Of a DNA stretch of 64,000 bases, positions 61,642 to 64,000 are shown in pieces (position 1 is the first letter of the stretch; every line of letters starts with the position of its first letter). Source of the DNA: Strigamia acuminata (lineage: Eukaryota; Arthropoda; Chilopoda; Geophilomorpha; Linotaeniidae). The notes under the pieces are model-generated. The model was not told the origin of the DNA, made no database searches, and saw nothing but the letters and a program-made list of their open reading frames with translations. The translations under genes and the position numbers were made by a program. The stretch lies in the NCBI GenBank assembly GCA_949358305.1, contig OX442314.1, positions 61,451,369 through 61,515,368 on the forward strand, in the 5' to 3' direction.

Positions 61642-64000
61642 ATGTCAGACAAAGATGAACAATCCGCGTCTGAAACCGAGCAGAGAATGCCCGAGAAGGG
61701 AAAAAGGACCTCCGACTACCACCTAAGGTCGGATGGTCCCGTCCCCGAAATGTCCGCAAAGGCGAAAGCCCGAGCGAACAAAAGGAGAGCGAAGGCGCAG
61801 AAAGAGGAGCAAGCTGCATCGCTCGCGGCCCTAGACGGGCCAGAGCGAGAGCGGGTTCCCTTGAATATGCAAACCTTCGAAGATACCGATACGGAAGCCC
61901 CAGAAAATCGAGAAGAAATTCACGACGTATCACCGGGACGAGTATCGATATTAATGGCCGAGGAGACGCATGAAACTCCAACGAAAACGGCCACGGTCGG
62001 CACGAACCCATCGCCACCAACGGCTCAGACGTCCGTAAAGCAAACCCCAGGGAAAAACGACGGCGGGACCCCGATAACCCCCCGAGTTACGGCGAGTCCT
62101 GCAGTTGTTTCCTTCGAAGTATCTCACCTAATGCGGTTGACGCAGCAAGCTGCCCAACTAAAAGCGATGATAGACATTCCAGTAGGAACATCAGTCTGGG
62201 AATCGATTACTCTAATCACGGACGCTATCTGCGCGGCACAAGCCCCGACGCCGGTCGCAAGACCAGCAGCGGAGACGCCCATGCCCCAGGTAACGCCCAG
62301 TGACACCGGAGGTTTCGCACCAGACCCCAACAAAGCCCTTCGCGAATCCAGAGAGAAAGCTCGCGAAGAAGCCAGACAAGAGGCGATTAATCGTCAACGA
62401 AGGCTGAGCGCGGAGAGACGAGAACTCTGGAAAGAAGAGGAAGAAAGGGAACAGCGTGAAAGAAGGACCACCGAAAGAACAGAGAAGCTGGTCCAAAAAA
62501 TGAGGGAAGAACGAGAAGCTAAAATTCGAAAAGAATGGAACGCCACAGTAGAAGGGCGACATCGAGAAGCTCAAGAGTACGAGGACCAATTTCAAGCGCT
62601 CGTAGCTCAAAGAAAAGCAGAAAAGCTACAAATGTTGCGAAAAGAAGCCATTCTACAACATCAGAAATGGGAAGAACAACATCGCGAGAGGTTGAGAGAA
62701 GAGGAAGCCAGAAAAGAAAAAGAACAGTTCCTGAAAGAGAAGGAAGAATGGGAACGCGACAGATGGACCGAAGAGTATAAAGCAAAGAAGCAAGCCATAA
62801 TAGATGAGCAAAAAAGATGGGAAGCCGAAAACTGGGAGAAAGAAACAGAAAAGTTCCAAAAGGAGTACGAACAAGACGTCTCGGACAGGAGAAAAAAGGA
62901 AGAAAACCTGAAACGGAAATCAGAACCCCCCAGCGGCTCTGATACCGACACAGGAGAAGATGCAACCAAGCCGGCAAAAACAGCGAAAAAGGGAAAATCT
63001 CAAAAGAGAGACGAGTCGGTCCCAAAAACAAAGGACCGTCACCCCTCGAAAAGATCCGAGACGGGAGCAGCCATCGACGCGTTACTCGAAAAGAAAAACG
63101 CAAATAAAAACCGGGAACGCCCCGAAAGCGAGGAAAACAGATGGCATTCTTTTTACGAGAACAACGACGGAGAGGAGCCGCCGCCATCCGGAGGCTCGAA
63201 ACAGAAGAAGGCTGGCGGAGAGACCCCACCGAGAGGGCCGAGGTTTCACCCCCAAGGAGATCCCTCCGAGCCCTCCGATTCGTCGGACGACGACAACCCG
63301 AGTCGACCATCTACAGGGAGGAGTCAAGAGGGCAGCGATGGGCACCGGTCGAACAGACCGAATGCTTCAAACCGCTCTTCCCGAAACTCCAACCCTCGCT
63401 CCGAAGAAGGGAACTTTCAGGACTCATCTGGCCGACATTACACGATGTCCGAGCTAGGCCGAGCCCTGTTGAACTCTTTCAGCAGAGAAGGAATTGATCT
63501 AGGCCACCCAGGCGACGAACATAACCGCGCAGGAGAAAGGGTTAAGAGCAAATATGGCGTACGCAACGAACCGAGCGGTGAAGCCACGGGTAACATCCGC
63601 TGGCAACACTATATTCAAACACGATTTGACGGTTCGTGGAAGGCCGGAGACCGCTTCCTGGACGAAGTAGTGCGTATCAAGAAAGCGACAAAAGCCACCG
63701 TCGCCGACATGCTCACCCACGGTCTAGTGGAGCTAACCACGGGGTCAGCTCGAGAATGGTACCAGGGACTGAAAAACCCAACCTGGGACGATTTTCTCGT
63801 CCGTTTCGATCTCCGATACGGCGAGACTCCAGACGAGATCAGTAACAAATTACGTGGTCTACGACAAGCCCCAGGAGAGACATTAGCCGACTACGACGCC
63901 CGAGCGAAACTCCTGTTTGCAAGAGCACCGTATGAAATAAACCCCGCTGGTTTTACGATGATCTTTTACGGAGGATTATCGGCCCACTCGCAAAGAATTC
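61642..64000 (+). CDS. Gypsy-2 gag, N-terminal 786 codons, runs off edge
   Basis: One open frame from ATG 61642 (MSDKDEQSASETEQRMPEKG) to the window end without a stop, the largest coding segment right of 58 kb. Residues 1-150 are charged with a basic patch (KAKARANKRRAKAQ); about 230-430 is a long Glu/Lys/Arg/Trp-rich heptad-like helix, probably coiled coil; 430-640 is disordered, Ser/Pro/Asp-rich; near 660-786 is the retrotransposon gag capsid core (RWQHYIQTRFDGSW, AREWYQGLKNPTWDDFLVRF, DYDARAKLLFARAPYEINPA). Gag would form the particle shell. The protein is unusually long for a gypsy gag. The frame is GC-richer than the copia frames to the left. Nucleocapsid and pol would lie beyond the edge. 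Confidence 0.85.
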   Translation, partial: MSDKDEQSASETEQRMPEKGKRTSDYHLRSDGPVPEMSAKAKARANKRRAKAQKEEQAASLAALDGPERERVPLNMQTFEDTDTEAPENREEIHDVSPGRVSILMAEETHETPTKTATVGTNPSPPTAQTSVKQTPGKNDGGTPITPRVTASPAVVSFEVSHLMRLTQQAAQLKAMIDIPVGTSVWESITLITDAICAAQAPTPVARPAAETPMPQVTPSDTGGFAPDPNKALRESREKAREEARQEAINRQRRLSAERRELWKEEEEREQRERRTTERTEKLVQKMREEREAKIRKEWNATVEGRHREAQEYEDQFQALVAQRKAEKLQMLRKEAILQHQKWEEQHRERLREEEARKEKEQFLKEKEEWERDRWTEEYKAKKQAIIDEQKRWEAENWEKETEKFQKEYEQDVSDRRKKEENLKRKSEPPSGSDTDTGEDATKPAKTAKKGKSQKRDESVPKTKDRHPSKRSETGAAIDALLEKKNANKNRERPESEENRWHSFYENNDGEEPPPSGGSKQKKAGGETPPRGPRFHPQGDPSEPSDSSDDDNPSRPSTGRSQEGSDGHRSNRPNASNRSSRNSNPRSEEGNFQDSSGRHYTMSELGRALLNSFSREGIDLGHPGDEHNRAGERVKSKYGVRNEPSGEATGNIRWQHYIQTRFDGSWKAGDRFLDEVVRIKKATKATVADMLTHGLVELTTGSAREWYQGLKNPTWDDFLVRFDLRYGETPDEISNKLRGLRQAPGETLADYDARAKLLFARAPYEINPAGFTMIFYGGLSAHSQRI

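Noticed and set aside
62519-63310. 263-residue membrane-like protein on the minus strand
   Set aside because: It is the antisense of the charged, purine-rich Gypsy-2 gag helix; such shadows read as Phe/Leu/Ser-rich.

Overview
This window reads as repeat-rich nuclear DNA of an animal, most likely an invertebrate. It holds Ty1/copia elements primed by initiator-Met tRNA (two families use the internal half-tRNA site known from Drosophila copia), Ty3/gypsy-type gags, large palindromic repeats and a hAT-like remnant. I see no host gene, rRNA, tRNA gene, CRISPR array or bacterial feature. The species cannot be told from the sequence. I use local names: Copia-I to -V, Gypsy-1 and -2, and FBX for an unclassified palindromic repeat.

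Layout. 1-1681: pieces of Copia-I (+), an RNase H end, one LTR, then gag and the first residues of protease. 1694-5684: Copia-II (-), a dead element lacking most of gag. 5685-7690: flank with hairpin-rich DNA, a hAT-like end and a GC-rich minisatellite. 7690-58242: FBX, an array of about 5.25-kb units. Each unit has a roughly 1.07-kb spacer (S), a left arm (L), a 77-bp centre (C) and a right arm (R', inverted copy of L). The arms carry a 56-bp palindromic tandem repeat and a promoter-like block facing the centre. Unit 1 is split by Copia-III (+, 11191-16283, duplicated site TATAC) and Copia-IV (-, 16870-22786, AAAAC). Unit 2 is split by Copia-V (-, 50047-56889, GTTAC) and is cut at 58242 by Gypsy-1, which is itself interrupted at 60726 by Gypsy-2. 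The Gypsy-2 gag runs off the right edge. Unoccupied versions of the Copia-III and Copia-IV sites survive in unit 2 (57354-57358 and 57823-57827).

Over this lies a tandem triplication with an exact period of 11413 bp: 13445-24857, 24858-36270 and 36271-47683. Each copy runs from inside the Copia-III integrase through Copia-IV into the FBX spacer. The joints share only GAGT, so homologous recombination between elements does not explain them. I saw three single-base differences among copies by eye, so the event is recent, or the region needs checking as an assembly problem.

Activity. Copia-V has one uninterrupted 1601-codon gag-pol frame and LTR pairs that look identical, so it is the best candidate for an intact element, although its protease motif is DCG rather than D(S/T)G. 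Copia-III and Copia-IV also have LTR pairs that look identical, but each has a one-base frame change at a run of four G between integrase and reverse transcriptase. The most unusual object is FBX: palindromes at several scales, apparently convergent promoters, and arrays open in all three forward frames. It may be a foldback-type element or a complex satellite.
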